Source: Myxococcus stipitatus (lineage in GTDB: Bacteria; Myxococcota; Myxococcia; Myxococcales; Myxococcaceae). Taken from it: a stretch of DNA of 64,000 bases. This document shows, in pieces, positions 33,057 to 43,020 of this stretch. The stretch is from positions 106,542-170,541 of the forward strand of contig NZ_JAKCFI010000016.1 of NCBI RefSeq assembly GCF_021412625.1, in the 5' to 3' direction. The notes below the pieces were generated by a model that saw only the letters and a list, made by a program, of their open reading frames with translations, was not told the origin of the DNA and made no database searches. How positions within the stretch are numbered: the first letter of the stretch is position 1; the number at the start of each line of letters is the position of its first letter. The translations under genes and the position numbers were made by a program.

Positions 33057-36000
33057 TCAGCCTTCCGCCACGGCCTGCACGCTGGAGCGGTAGATGAAGA
33101 TGCGGGCGGTGTTGGTGCGCTGGTCGGCGGGGATGACGAAGAAGCCTGGCGTCGAGCCCTTGAAGTCCTGGGAGAAGCCCGCGACCTGACGGCCGTCGTT
33201 GAAGGTGACGCGGATCTTCTGGCCTTCGGCCAGGGGCTGGCGCGCGCCCGCCGGCAGCATGAAGAAGATGGCCTTCACGCGCTTGCCGGGAATCTGCTCC
33301 GGGGCGAAGCCGCTCTGCTGCTCCAGGGAGATGACCTCGTCGAGCAGGTCCGCGTCACGGATGGTGCCGCGCTTCACCTGGCCTTCCACGGTGTGGATGA
33401 TGACGCGGTGCTCACCCTCGATGAACGAGGTGATGGGCTCGGCGCCCACCGGGGCGGCCTGCGCGAAGAGGGGCTCGCGCGCGGGGGGCGCCAGGTCCGA
33501 GAGGGACTGGCGCGGCGTGGGGTTGAGCGTGGCGCTCTTCGCCGCCATGGCGGCGGGCGGCGGGGGAGGCGGCGCGAACGCGGCGGGCTCCGCGGCCTCC
33601 TCGACGAGTTCGATCTCCGCCAGCTCCTGCTCGGGCTCGAGCTCGACCTCTTCCTCGGCGGGGGCGGTGGGAGCCGCTCCGAAGGCGGAGGTGTCTCGCT
33701 CCGGCATGGCGAAGGCGTCACGGTTCGGCGCCTGGGGGGCTTCTTCCTCCCAGGTCACTTCCTCCGCCTGTGCGGCGATGAGGGGCGCGGACTCCTCGAC
33801 CATCGGCTCGATGTCGATGGACGTGTCGCTCCACTCCGCCTGCGGCGCGGCGACGGCGACCTCCCCGGCCCAGGGCTGCTCCTGCGCGGGGGCGGGGGCG
33901 TTCCATTCGGCCTGGGGCGCCGCGGGCGCGGCGTTCCATTCGGCCTGGGGCGCCGCGGGCGCGGCGTTCCACTCGGGATTGGCCTCGGCCTCGGGCGTCA
34001 CCCACTCGGGCTGGAGCTCCTGCTGGGGCGCGGGCTCCTCGGTGGCCCACTCGGGCTGGAGTTCGACGGGAGTGGCCTCGGGAGCCGGGGGCGTGGCCCA
34101 CTCTTCCTGGACCGCATCGGCGGGCAGCTCCTCGACGGGGGCGTCCCAGCTGGCCTGGCTCGGCGTGGCGGCAGCCGTGTCGGCGGTGCTCCATTCCGGC
34201 TGCACTTCCTCGACGGGCGCGGACCATTCCGGCTGAGCGGGCTCGGGCGTCAACCCGCCCTGCGCGGACCATTCCGGTTGCACGGTGTCCGTGGTCTGCG
34301 CGGTGTCGCCCCATCCGGGCTGGGCGTTCGTGTTCTCGGGCGAGGCGCTCCACTCGGGCTGGGCGTTCGAGCTCTCGGGCGCAGCGCTCCACTCGGGCTG
34401 GAGGTCCGTAGCGGACGGTTCGCCGCCCCACTCCGGCTGGGCGGCCGCGGGCGAGGGGGGGGTGCCCCATTCGGGCTGCGCGCCCGTGGCTTCAGGGTCG
34501 CTGCTCCACTCGGGCTGAAGGTCGATGGTGGCGGACGGCTCGCTGCTCCACTCGGGTTGTGGGTTCGTGGCCTCGGGCGCAGCGTTCCATTCGGGCTGCG
34601 AGGTCGTGGCCTCGGGTGCGGCGCTCCACTCGGGCTGTGAGGTTGTGGCCTCGGGCGCAGCGTTCCATTCGGGCTGAGCGCTCGTGCTCTCGGGCGTCGC
34701 ATTCCACTCGGGCTGAGAGGTCGTGGCCTCGGGAGCAGCGCTCCATTCGGGCTGAGCGTTCGTTGTGGCGTCGCTATTCCACTCGGGCTGAGCGGCGGGC
34801 GCAGCGTTCCACTCGGGCTGAGCGTCCGCCGTGGCGTCGTTGCTCCACTCGGGCTGAGCGTTCGCCGTGGCGTCGTTGCTCCACTCGGGCTGAGCGTTCG
34901 CCGTGGCGTCGTTGCTCCACTCGGGCTGAGCGTTCGCCGTGGCGTCGTTGCTCCACTCGGGCTGAGCGGTGGGCGCAGCGCTCCACTCGGGCTGCGAGTT
35001 CGTGGCCTCGGGCGCGGTGTTCCACTCCGGTTGTGCGGCAGTGGGCGCGGCGCTCCACTCGGGCTGAGCGTTCGTGCTCTCGGGCGAAGCGCTCCACTCG
35101 GGCTGCGAGTTCGTAGCTTCGGGAGCGGTGTTCCATTCGGATTGAGCGTTCGGGCTCTCGGGCGAAGCGCTCCACTCGGGCTGTGTGCCCGTGGTCTCAG
35201 GTGCGGCGCTCCACTCGGGTTGCGCGGCATCCGAAGACAGGTCGCCAGTGACGGTGCCCCACTCGGAAGGCGCTTCGGTCCCGGATTGCTCCGCGCTCCA
35301 GCCTGGCGTCGCGGCGGGGGCGAGCTCCGCGTCGGTTGCCCACTCCGCCTGCAGTTCGATGGGCGAAGCCTCTGGAGCTGGCTGCGTCGAAGTCTCCGCC
35401 CACTCCGTCGCGGGCGTCGCGTCGGACGAGACCCACTCGGGCTGGAGCTCGATGGAGGCCGCTTCGTTGCTGGAAGTCGAAGCCCAGTCCCCCGTGACGA
35501 AGTCGGCATTGCTCGCGAGGGGGACGGTGTCTCCGCCCTCGGTCGCGAGGCTCAGTCCCCGCTCGTTCGACGTCGCGAAGTGTCCGTACTCGAGGAACTC
35601 ACCCGCTGCCGCGAGTGGCACCGCCTCGTCCGGGTTGCCATCGAGGCCCGTGGACTCGGGCGCGGATGCGCCCTGCTCGAAGCGCGACTGCGTGGGGGAT
35701 GCGGCCTCGGTATCGACCTCGATGGTGTCCGCCTGGAGATCCGGTCCCACCTGAACGGGCCGCAACTCCAACGAGGGCACGGTCTCCTCGGAGAAGGGCG
35801 AGTTCGGGGCCGCCTCGGCTTCCATTCCAACGTCCGAGACCTCGAAGGTCGGCGTCTCGCCCATCGCGGCGGGCTCGGGGGTGGCTTCCTCGGTCGCCTC
35901 GGCCGCGTCCAGCTCGAGCGTGGGGACGGCTTCCTCCACCGCCGCGGACGTCATGTCCGAGGCGTCGAGGGCAATCTCCTCCGCGATGGCATCCTCCGGC

Positions 36001-38804
36001 TGGGCCGGGGCCTCGACGGCGACGTCCGACGCATCGAGGGCAATCTCCGCCGAGGCTACGTCCTCGACCACGGCGGGCGTGGAGTCCCAGCTGGTGGCCT
36101 CGGTCCCCGGCGCGTCGCTCGTGGATGCGGCCGTCGTACTGGAGGCACCCCAGTCGTCGGTGGATGCGCCTGCGTGGCTCACCGGATCGGCGGAAGCTGC
36201 TGCCCAATCGTTGGTGTCACCCCCGATGGCCTGCTGCTCCAACGCGCTTGCGTTGGCGACGGCCTCGTCGGAGGCGGAGAGGGAAATCTCGGTCTCGGGC
36301 GGGGCCGCATTGGCATCCCACGTGCCCGCGTTCGTATCGGCTGCGTCCGAGGCGTCGAGGGCAATCTCAGTCGAAGCCGGGCTGGATTCCCACTCTCCGA
36401 CATTCGCACCGGACTCATCTGACGCAGAGAGCGCAATCTCGGTTGGAGCGGGGCTGGTCTCCCAACCACTGGCGTTGGCACCGGACTCGTCGGAAGCGGA
36501 GAGGGCAATCTCAGTCGGAGCCGGGCCGGACTCCCAACCACCGGCGTTGGCACCGGACTCATCGGAGGAGGAGAGGGCAATCTCGGTCGGAGCTGGGCTG
36601 GACTCCCATGCGCCAGCGTCCGCACCAGATTCGTCGGAGGAGGAGAGAGCAATCTCCGGCGCGGAGGCAGCCGCGTTGGCGCCCCACGCGCCGGCGTTGG
36701 CAGAGGACTCGTCGGAGGAGGAGAGAGCAATCTCCGTCTCGGACGCAGCCGCGCTGGCGTCCCACGCGCCGACGTTCGCATCGGCCGCGTCGCTAGCCGA
36801 AAGGGCGATCTCCGGAGTGGCGGACTCCGGCTCCCAACCCGTCACGTTGGCGTCAGGCCCGGTCACTCCCGCTTCGACGGCCGCGGCGGCATCCCAATTG
36901 CCCGCGTCGGTGGTCGTGTCCGAAGCCTCCGAAGCCGCGGGCTCGACGGCGGGCGAGAGGTCCGCGACCTGAGCGCCCGCTTCGTCGTCGGCGGAGAGGG
37001 CGATCTCCGTCGAGGTGGAGGCCTCCCAGGTCCCAGCAGGCGCGGAATCGGCCGGCGTGGCCGCCGCCCAATCTCCAGACGCCTCGGTGGACGCGGTCTC
37101 CCAGTTGCCCGTGTCACCCGACGCCACCGGGGCTTCCGGAGCCGCCTCCGTGACAGCCCAGGCGTCCGACGCCGCGCCGAGCTCACTCGAAGGCTGCGAT
37201 GCATCCCACGAGGACTCGGAGGCCGTTTCCGGCTGCGACGCGCCCCACGTGTCCTGGGGCGCCTGGGGTTGAGCCTCCCAATCACCCGGGGCCGTCGCCT
37301 GCTCACCCGCGACCGACGCATCCCAGCCCTGCGCCGGGGCGCTCACGTCCGAGGCCTCGAGGGCGCTCTCCGCCGGCGCCGACGCGGCATCCCAGCTCCC
37401 AGCCTCCGCGCTGACCGGAACCTCGGCGGAGGGCTCGAAGGTCTCCGTGGCCGAGCCCGGGGCGCCCTCCGGAGACAACGCTCCCGCGTCCGCCGCGGCG
37501 AAGCCGAAGTCTGCTTCTTCCTCGGTGCGCGCTTCGACCTCGAGTCCGGCGGAGTCCCGCGCCGCGGCCGGCACCGGCTCGACGGACTCCATCGCCCCGA
37601 CGTCGATGATGTCGCTCGTGTCGGCGAGCTCCTCGACCGCCGACTCCATCGGATCCACCGCCAGGGGGGCCGCCGCCCACGCCTCGTCCATGGGCGCGGG
37701 GGTGCGCTCCTCGGCGAGCACCGGCTCGGCCTCGGCGGTGGCCTCCACCAGCTCGATTTCGGAGGACGGGACCTCGAGCTCCGCCGACGACAGCTCGGGC
37801 TCCTCGAGGGCCTGGACCCCGGGTGCCGACTCGACCTCCAGCGACAGGTCGGCGAACGACATCTCGAGGGACGTCTCGGAGGGACCGGGCGCCGTCGTGG
37901 CCTCCGCGGCCGGCGCGTCCACGGCGACCTCGCTGAAGTCCTCCTCGACGGAATCCGGCGCGGATGCGACCGCGGGCTCCTGTCCGCGCAGGTCGTCGCC
38001 CAGGTCCGCGAACGAAGAAGACGGGTCCGCAGCGGAGACGTCCTCCTCGGCCACCTCGAGCACGTCCTCGGAGGGCTCGACGGGAGCCTCGGCGCGCAGG
38101 TCGGTTTCGCTGGCGACGGGGGCGGGCGTCGGGGTCGGCGCCATCCACGGCGCCGGCTCGCTCAGGGCCGGGATGTCGATGTCATCCGCGCTGAGCGCGA
38201 GGTTCTCCGGCTCCGGAGCGGGGGCATACGCCTCGCTCGCGGGATACGCGGGCGCCTCGGCTCCAGGGACCTGGGGAGCGCTCTCGCCCTGCCAGGCCTG
38301 GGCCGCGTTCGGGTCATACCCCTCCGGCTGCGCATAGCCCGCATAGGCCTGGTTCGGGTCGCCCTGCCACGCCTGCGCCGCGTTCGGGTCGTAGCCCTGC
38401 TGCGCGTTCGGGTCGTAGGGCTGATTCGGATCGTACCCCTGCTGCTGGGGCCAGCCCTGGGCGGGGTAGGCGTACCACTGGCCGTCGGCGCCGTAGTAGC
38501 CCTGGGGCTGCTGGGCGTAGTCGGCGGGGTAGGCGTACCACTGGCCGTCGGCGCCGTAGTAGCCCTGGGGCTGCTGGGCGTAGTCGGCGGGGTAGGCGTA
38601 CCACTGGCCATCGGCGCCGTAGTAGCCCTGGGGCGCGGCCTCCTGCTGGGGCCAGGCGGCGGTGTCGGTCGCGACGGCGTCCTGGATGCCGAGGAGGCCA
38701 CGCAACTCACCCCAGCGTGCCTCCTCGATGGGAGACAGGCTTCCCAGCTTCCGCTTCTCGTCGAGGAAGCGAAATTCTCTCATTGCAGCGCGCGTGTCCG
38801 ACAT
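33057..38804 (-). CDS. Giant acidic repeat protein, 1,915 residues, with conserved ends
   Basis: ATG 38804 follows AAGGTGA. The N-terminal 40 residues (REFRFLDEKRKL, IEEARWGELRGLLG) look like a conserved helical motif. Then come three copies of a 21-residue unit around GYYGADGQWYAYP, Gln/Asn/Tyr-rich repeats, and a long acidic Ala/Ser/Glu/Pro region. That region has about 24-residue repeats around EIALSSSDESGANA (residues about 600-935) and roughly 35 repeats of 10-13 residues around AQPEWSAAPE (about 1185-1625). The last 130 residues form a folded domain (HRVIIHTVEGQVKRGTIRDA, KIRVTFNDGRQVAGFSQDF) ending in VQAVAEG. There is no signal peptide or membrane segment. I suspect a cytoplasmic scaffold with a disordered middle; function unknown. 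Confidence 0.85.
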   Translation of the reverse strand: MSDTRAAMREFRFLDEKRKLGSLSPIEEARWGELRGLLGIQDAVATDTAAWPQQEAAPQGYYGADGQWYAYPADYAQQPQGYYGADGQWYAYPADYAQQPQGYYGADGQWYAYPAQGWPQQQGYDPNQPYDPNAQQGYDPNAAQAWQGDPNQAYAGYAQPEGYDPNAAQAWQGESAPQVPGAEAPAYPASEAYAPAPEPENLALSADDIDIPALSEPAPWMAPTPTPAPVASETDLRAEAPVEPSEDVLEVAEEDVSAADPSSSFADLGDDLRGQEPAVASAPDSVEEDFSEVAVDAPAAEATTAPGPSETSLEMSFADLSLEVESAPGVQALEEPELSSAELEVPSSEIELVEATAEAEPVLAEERTPAPMDEAWAAAPLAVDPMESAVEELADTSDIIDVGAMESVEPVPAAARDSAGLEVEARTEEEADFGFAAADAGALSPEGAPGSATETFEPSAEVPVSAEAGSWDAASAPAESALEASDVSAPAQGWDASVAGEQATAPGDWEAQPQAPQDTWGASQPETASESSWDASQPSSELGAASDAWAVTEAAPEAPVASGDTGNWETASTEASGDWAAATPADSAPAGTWEASTSTEIALSADDEAGAQVADLSPAVEPAASEASDTTTDAGNWDAAAAVEAGVTGPDANVTGWEPESATPEIALSASDAADANVGAWDASAAASETEIALSSSDESSANAGAWGANAAASAPEIALSSSDESGADAGAWESSPAPTEIALSSSDESGANAGGWESGPAPTEIALSASDESGANASGWETSPAPTEIALSASDESGANVGEWESSPASTEIALDASDAADTNAGTWDANAAPPETEISLSASDEAVANASALEQQAIGGDTNDWAAASADPVSHAGASTDDWGASSTTAASTSDAPGTEATSWDSTPAVVEDVASAEIALDASDVAVEAPAQPEDAIAEEIALDASDMTSAAVEEAVPTLELDAAEATEEATPEPAAMGETPTFEVSDVGMEAEAAPNSPFSEETVPSLELRPVQVGPDLQADTIEVDTEAASPTQSRFEQGASAPESTGLDGNPDEAVPLAAAGEFLEYGHFATSNERGLSLATEGGDTVPLASNADFVTGDWASTSSNEAASIELQPEWVSSDATPATEWAETSTQPAPEASPIELQAEWATDAELAPAATPGWSAEQSGTEAPSEWGTVTGDLSSDAAQPEWSAAPETTGTQPEWSASPESPNAQSEWNTAPEATNSQPEWSASPESTNAQPEWSAAPTAAQPEWNTAPEATNSQPEWSAAPTAQPEWSNDATANAQPEWSNDATANAQPEWSNDATANAQPEWSNDATADAQPEWNAAPAAQPEWNSDATTNAQPEWSAAPEATTSQPEWNATPESTSAQPEWNAAPEATTSQPEWSAAPEATTSQPEWNAAPEATNPQPEWSSEPSATIDLQPEWSSDPEATGAQPEWGTPPSPAAAQPEWGGEPSATDLQPEWSAAPESSNAQPEWSASPENTNAQPGWGDTAQTTDTVQPEWSAQGGLTPEPAQPEWSAPVEEVQPEWSTADTAAATPSQASWDAPVEELPADAVQEEWATPPAPEATPVELQPEWATEEPAPQQELQPEWVTPEAEANPEWNAAPAAPQAEWNAAPAAPQAEWNAPAPAQEQPWAGEVAVAAPQAEWSDTSIDIEPMVEESAPLIAAQAEEVTWEEEAPQAPNRDAFAMPERDTSAFGAAPTAPAEEEVELEPEQELAEIELVEEAAEPAAFAPPPPPPAAMAAKSATLNPTPRQSLSDLAPPAREPLFAQAAPVGAEPITSFIEGEHRVIIHTVEGQVKRGTIRDADLLDEVISLEQQSGFAPEQIPGKRVKAIFFMLPAGARQPLAEGQKIRVTFNDGRQVAGFSQDFKGSTPGFFVIPADQRTNTARIFIYRSSVQAVAEG
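33930..35250 (-). repeat. Coding QPEW repeats, about 35 units
   Basis: Units of 30-39 bp encode QPEWS/N plus a variable linker. Within them, 34821-34966 holds four almost identical 36-bp units (NDATANAQPEWS), the most recently amplified part. Confidence 0.9.
36361..36720 (-). repeat. Coding 72-bp repeats (EIALSxSDES)
   Basis: The sense-strand sequence for EIALS recurs at exact 72-bp steps (complement at 36361, 36433, 36505, 36577, 36649), each encoding 24 residues. More diverged copies extend to about 37000 and back to about 35950. Confidence 0.88.
38472..38660 (-). repeat. Three tandem 63-bp coding repeats (GYYGADGQWYAYP)
   Basis: Copies begin at 38472, 38535 and 38598 and are nearly identical at DNA level, with one visible third-position difference. 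This indicates recent duplication or gene conversion. The encoded unit is rich in Tyr, Gly, Gln and Trp. Confidence 0.92.
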
Positions 38805-38868
38805 CCGTCACCTTGCTGCGGCCGGTGGACTGCCCGGTTACCGTCGCAGCGCAAATGGGGGGGCCACG

Positions 38869-38897
38869 AGTGTAGGAGACTCCCGGGGAGGGGTAAA
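38869..38897 (-). promoter_or_regulatory. Candidate sigma-70 promoter of the giant repeat gene
   Basis: On the minus strand TTTACC and TACACT are separated by 17 bp, with four of six matches in each box. A start near 38862 would give a leader of about 58 bases before ATG 38804. Confidence 0.45.
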
Positions 38898-38923
38898 CCA
38901 AATGGACCGAGCTTGCCCGGCAG

Positions 38924-40399
38924 CTACCTCGACTTGAGCGAGGCGACGACTTCGTCGTCGAGCTCCTCCATGGTCATCCCGTAGTGGGTCCTGAGCGCCT
39001 GGTCGACGCTTTTGCGGCTCTCCATCTTGTGCTCGTGGTTGCCCACGCAGATCTCCTTCATGAAGGTGAGGAGGCGGTGGATACCCTCCCGGCGGATCAT
39101 CTCCCGGATGGCCACGGCGGACACGGCGTAGGCGATCTCCGGCTCGCTGGTCCGGGCGGGGGCCGTATCCACCATGAAGCGGAGGGGGAACAGGGCCTTC
39201 TGGGCCCCCAGGCTGAGCATCGCCTGCTTCAGGGAGGGATCGGGGCCGTCCCTACCCAGGTACACCCACTCCAGGTACTTGGCGATGCCCTCGTTCACCC
39301 ACAGGGGGAGCGTGGCCATGTCCATGTCCTCGCCCCCGCACATGTCGGCGACGGTGGCATGGATGTACTCGTGGACGAGCGTCGCCTTCGTCTCCTTGGT
39401 CAGCTTGATGGCGTCGTTGATGCGGATGGCGCTGGAGGCATAGCGGCCGGCGACCACCCGGGCCAGGCGCTCGCCGAAGGCCTGGCCGAACTCCGCCATC
39501 GAATAGAGGACGACGAGGACCGGGGTCTCCCGGGCCTGACCCAGCTGGCCGCGCGTGAAGAAGTAGGCCTCGTCGAGGATTTCGACGACCTGGCCCTCGT
39601 AGTCGGCGCGCTGCTGGAAGTCGCGGTCGTTGTTGTAATACTTGATGACGAAGCGCCTGTTCGCGCGCACCCGCATGCCGGCGGCGTCGACGCGTGACTC
39701 GGAGCCCACGGTGGGCACCTTCACCATCCTCGCGGACCCGCGGCCTCCCGCCGTCAGCGACGCCACGGAGTCCTCCGCGTCCCCGGGGGGCGCGCGGATG
39801 CTGGAGATGGGCGGCGGCGCCTGGGCGGGCAGGCGGGTGGCGCCGGCCAGCTGCCGCTCGATGCGCGAGGCCTCCGTGCGGGCCGCCGACTCCTCCTGCT
39901 TCGACTGGCGGGCCTGCTGGAGCAGCTTCCGGGCCTCGGCGGCCTCCTTCGCGCGCGGAGGCACGCGCTCCAGGGCCGCCACGGCGCCCGCGGAGTCCTG
40001 CTCCTCCAGGAGCAGCTTGCCGAGCTCCAGGGGGAAGGAGCCGTCCTTGGGGAAGCGCTCCAGGCCCTTGCGCAGCGCCGCCTCGGCCGCCGCGCGCTGC
40101 TCGGTGCGCCGGGCGGCGTACGCCGAGCAGTGCAGGGCCGGCGCGGACTCGTCGAAGACGGTGGCGCGCTCGCCCAGCGCGGCCGCCATCACCGCGTCCT
40201 CGGCCAGCAGCGCCTGGCACCCCTGGGTCAGCGCGCTGGAGACGGCCGCGCGCTGCTCCTTGGGCACCGTGTTCGCGTCCCCGGCGGAGAACGCCAGGTA
40301 CAGCTCGTCCCAGGCCTTCCTGCCCGAAAGCTCCTTGGCTTTCTGGGCGGGGGAGGGGGCCGCGGCGGCGAGCACGAGGGCGAGGACGAGGGGACTCAT
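38924..40399 (-). CDS. Peptidase MA-family metallopeptidase with signal peptide and TPR-like region
   Basis: The 491-residue protein starts with a signal peptide (LVLALVLAAAAPSPA). A helical region with TPR character follows to about residue 180. The C-terminal domain holds the gluzincin motif LVHEYIHATVADM, with a downstream Glu in LPLWVNEGIAKYLEW, as in peptidase MA-like proteins. It probably acts in the periplasm or envelope. The gene begins 44 bp after the ilvA stop on the same strand and may be read from the same message. Confidence 0.85.
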   Translation of the reverse strand: MSPLVLALVLAAAAPSPAQKAKELSGRKAWDELYLAFSAGDANTVPKEQRAAVSSALTQGCQALLAEDAVMAAALGERATVFDESAPALHCSAYAARRTEQRAAAEAALRKGLERFPKDGSFPLELGKLLLEEQDSAGAVAALERVPPRAKEAAEARKLLQQARQSKQEESAARTEASRIERQLAGATRLPAQAPPPISSIRAPPGDAEDSVASLTAGGRGSARMVKVPTVGSESRVDAAGMRVRANRRFVIKYYNNDRDFQQRADYEGQVVEILDEAYFFTRGQLGQARETPVLVVLYSMAEFGQAFGERLARVVAGRYASSAIRINDAIKLTKETKATLVHEYIHATVADMCGGEDMDMATLPLWVNEGIAKYLEWVYLGRDGPDPSLKQAMLSLGAQKALFPLRFMVDTAPARTSEPEIAYAVSAVAIREMIRREGIHRLLTFMKEICVGNHEHKMESRKSVDQALRTHYGMTMEELDDEVVASLKSR

Positions 40400-40443
40400 G
40401 ACCGCCAGTATGGCCGACTCCCGGCGCCCCCGCGAAGGCCCCG

Positions 40444-41661
40444 CTACTTGCGCGCCACCTGCCAGCCGAGCTCGCGCAGGGCCTGCTCCAGCTCCTGGAT
40501 GTGCGCGGGGCCCGTCGTCTCCAGCGTCACCTCCACCATGGCCTCGTCCAGCCCCGCCTGGGAGAAGGCGCGCTCGTGGTGCAGGTCCACCACGTTGGCG
40601 CGCATGTCCGCGATGCGCGAGGTGAGCCGCGCGAGCATGCCCGGCCGGTCCGGCAGCCGCACCTCCAACTGCACCAGGCGCCCGGCCTTCACGAGGCCGC
40701 GCTCGATGATGCGGCTGATGACGTTCATGTCGATGTTGCCGCCGCTGAGGATGATGGCGACGCGCTTGCCCTTCGTCTGCGGGACGCGCCCGTTGAGCAG
40801 CGCCGCCAGCCCCACCGCGCCCGCGCCCTCCACCACGCTCTTCTCCTGCTCCAGCAGCGTGAGGATGGCGGCGGCGATCTCCTCCTCGTCCACCGACACC
40901 ACCGCGTCCACGTACCTGCGCACCATCTCGAACGTCCGCTCGCCCACGCGCTTGACGGCGATGCCGTCCGCGATGGTGGAGCCCGTGGCCGTCAGCTCCG
41001 TCAACACCCCCGCCTCCAGCGACGCCTTCATGCTGGCGATGGTCGCCGTCTGCACGCCCACCACCTGGATGCCGGGCTTGAGCTCCTTGAGCGCGCACGC
41101 CATGCCGGAGATGAGGCCGCCACCGCCAATGGGCACCAGCACCACGTCCAGGTCCGGGCACTGCTCCAACAGCTCGAGGGCGATGGTGCCCTGGCCGGCG
41201 ATGACGTGCGGGTCGTTGAAGGGGTGGACGAACACGAGCCCCTCCGCGGCCTGGATGCGCAGCGCCTCCGCGTAGGCCTCGTCGAAGTTGGCCCCCTTGA
41301 GCACCACGCGCGCGCCGTAGTCATCCCGCGTGCGCGACACCTTGATGAGCGGGGTGCGCTCCGGCATGACGATGGTGGCCCGCACGCCCAGCCGGCGCGC
41401 GTGGTACGCCACGCCCTGCGCGTGGTTGCCGGCCGACGCGGCGATGACGCCCTTCTCGCGCTCCTCCGGCGTCAGCGACAGGAGCTTGTTGAGCGCGCCG
41501 CGCTCCTTGAAGGCGCCGGTGCGCTGGAGGTTCTCCAGCTTGAAGAAGACCGCCGCGCACTCCGTCCGCTCCGTGAAGTGGTCCGACTGCGGGCACGGCG
41601 TGGGGCGGATGGCGTCGCGCAAACGCTCCCGCGCGGCGAGGATGTCCTGGAGGGTGACCAT
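40444..41661 (-). CDS. ilvA: Threonine ammonia-lyase (threonine dehydratase)
   Basis: The 405-residue PLP enzyme deaminates threonine to 2-oxobutanoate, the first step to isoleucine. The PLP lysine is in TGAFKERGALN near residue 50, the phosphate-binding loop is VPIGGGGLISG, and ASAGNHAQGVAYHA is typical. The last 75 residues are a single ACT-like domain (PDRPGMLARLTSRIADMRANV), matching the short form of the enzyme. Confidence 0.94.
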   Translation of the reverse strand: MVTLQDILAARERLRDAIRPTPCPQSDHFTERTECAAVFFKLENLQRTGAFKERGALNKLLSLTPEEREKGVIAASAGNHAQGVAYHARRLGVRATIVMPERTPLIKVSRTRDDYGARVVLKGANFDEAYAEALRIQAAEGLVFVHPFNDPHVIAGQGTIALELLEQCPDLDVVLVPIGGGGLISGMACALKELKPGIQVVGVQTATIASMKASLEAGVLTELTATGSTIADGIAVKRVGERTFEMVRRYVDAVVSVDEEEIAAAILTLLEQEKSVVEGAGAVGLAALLNGRVPQTKGKRVAIILSGGNIDMNVISRIIERGLVKAGRLVQLEVRLPDRPGMLARLTSRIADMRANVVDLHHERAFSQAGLDEAMVEVTLETTGPAHIQELEQALRELGWQVARK

Positions 41662-41790
41662 GGGCGCGGCGTGTAGCGGAAGCGCGCGCCGGGCGGAAGG
41701 GACACGGCGCGTCGAGCGTCCAACCGCGCCGGGTTGGCGCGGCGCGGTACGCCCACCCGGCGGGACAGGGGCCGAGCGTGCCGGGATGCG

Positions 41791-43020
41791 TCAGATGCCG
41801 CGCAGCACGGTGGCCTTGCCCACCCGGCCAATGGCGAGGATGTAGGCCGCCGTCCGCATGGAGACCTTGCGCGAGCGGGCAATCTGCGCCACGCGCTCGT
41901 AGGCCTCCTTCATCGTCTTCTCCAGCTCCGCGTTGACGCGGTCCTCCTCCCACGACAGGTGCTGGAGGTTCTGCACCCACTCGAAGTAGCTCACCGTGAC
42001 GCCGCCGGCGCTGGCGAGCACGTCCGGCACCACGAAGATGCCGCGCTTCTCGAAGATTTCGTCCGCCTCCGGCTGGATGGCGCCGTTGGCGCCCTCGATG
42101 ATGAGCCGCGCGCGGACCTGGTTGGCGTTGTCCCGGGTGAGCACGTGGCCGAGCGCCGCGGGGATGAGCACCTCGCAGTCGGCCGCGAGCACGTCGTCGT
42201 TGTTGCACGCCGTGCCCCCGCCGAAGCCCGTCACCGTGCCGGTGCGCTTGACGTGCTCGAAGAGCGACGGGATGTCCAGGCCCTGCGGGTTGCGCACGCC
42301 GCCCAGCACGTCCGCCACCGCCACCACCACGGCGCCGTCCTCCCAGAGCAGCTGCGCGGTGTGGCTGCCCACGTTGCCGAAGCCCTGGATGGCGAAGCGC
42401 GCGCCCTTCACCGGCAGGCCCAGGTCGCGGAGGATTTCACGGCACACGTAGAGCAGGCCGCGCCCGGTGGCCGCCTCGCGGCCCTTGGAGCCGTACAGCT
42501 CCAGGGGCTTGCCCGTCACCACCGCCGGCGAGTGGCCGTGGTAGCGCGAGTACTGGTCCATGATCCACGCCATCACCTGGGGGTTGGTGTTGACGTCGGG
42601 GGCGGGGATGTCGCGTGTGGGGCCGATGACGTCCTGCACCTGGTCCACGAACTTGCGCGTCAGCCGCTCCAACTCCTTCAAGCTCAGCTGGGACGGGTCG
42701 CACGCGATGCCGCCCTTGGCGCCGCCGTAGGGCACGTTCACCACCGCCGTCTTCCACGTCATCAGCGACGCGAGCGACGCGGCCTCGTCCTGGTCCAGCC
42801 CGGGGTGGTAGCGCAGGCCGCCCTTCATGGGGCCGCGGCTGTTGTCGTGCTGGATGCGGTAGCCAAGGAAGGTGCGGATCTCCCCGGAGTCCATCTCGAT
42901 GGAGACCTGCACCTTCACCTCGCGCAGCGGGGTGGAGAGCAGCGTCTCGATGGGGGTGCCCACGTCCATGATCCGCGCGGCCTTGCGGAAGAAGTAGTTG
43001 GTACCCTCGACGGCGCTCAT
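41791..43020 (-). CDS. Glu/Leu/Phe/Val dehydrogenase, probably glutamate dehydrogenase
   Basis: The 409-residue enzyme shows the substrate lysine region PMKGGLRYHP, the catalytic lysine in PYGGAKGGIACDP, and the Rossmann motif AIQGFGNVGSHTA. Length fits hexameric NAD(P)-glutamate dehydrogenase. ATG 43020 has AGGAGC upstream; the 75 extra codons of the longer frame have no homology. It is divergent from an XRE regulator. Close Leu/Val dehydrogenase specificity cannot be excluded. Confidence 0.93.
   Translation of the reverse strand: MSAVEGTNYFFRKAARIMDVGTPIETLLSTPLREVKVQVSIEMDSGEIRTFLGYRIQHDNSRGPMKGGLRYHPGLDQDEAASLASLMTWKTAVVNVPYGGAKGGIACDPSQLSLKELERLTRKFVDQVQDVIGPTRDIPAPDVNTNPQVMAWIMDQYSRYHGHSPAVVTGKPLELYGSKGREAATGRGLLYVCREILRDLGLPVKGARFAIQGFGNVGSHTAQLLWEDGAVVVAVADVLGGVRNPQGLDIPSLFEHVKRTGTVTGFGGGTACNNDDVLAADCEVLIPAALGHVLTRDNANQVRARLIIEGANGAIQPEADEIFEKRGIFVVPDVLASAGGVTVSYFEWVQNLQHLSWEEDRVNAELEKTMKEAYERVAQIARSRKVSMRTAAYILAIGRVGKATVLRGI

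Noticed and set aside
38472..38660. Regular 63-bp repeats as a CRISPR array
   Set aside because: There are no unique spacers; the repeats are contiguous, in frame and encode a repeated peptide. No cas genes are present.
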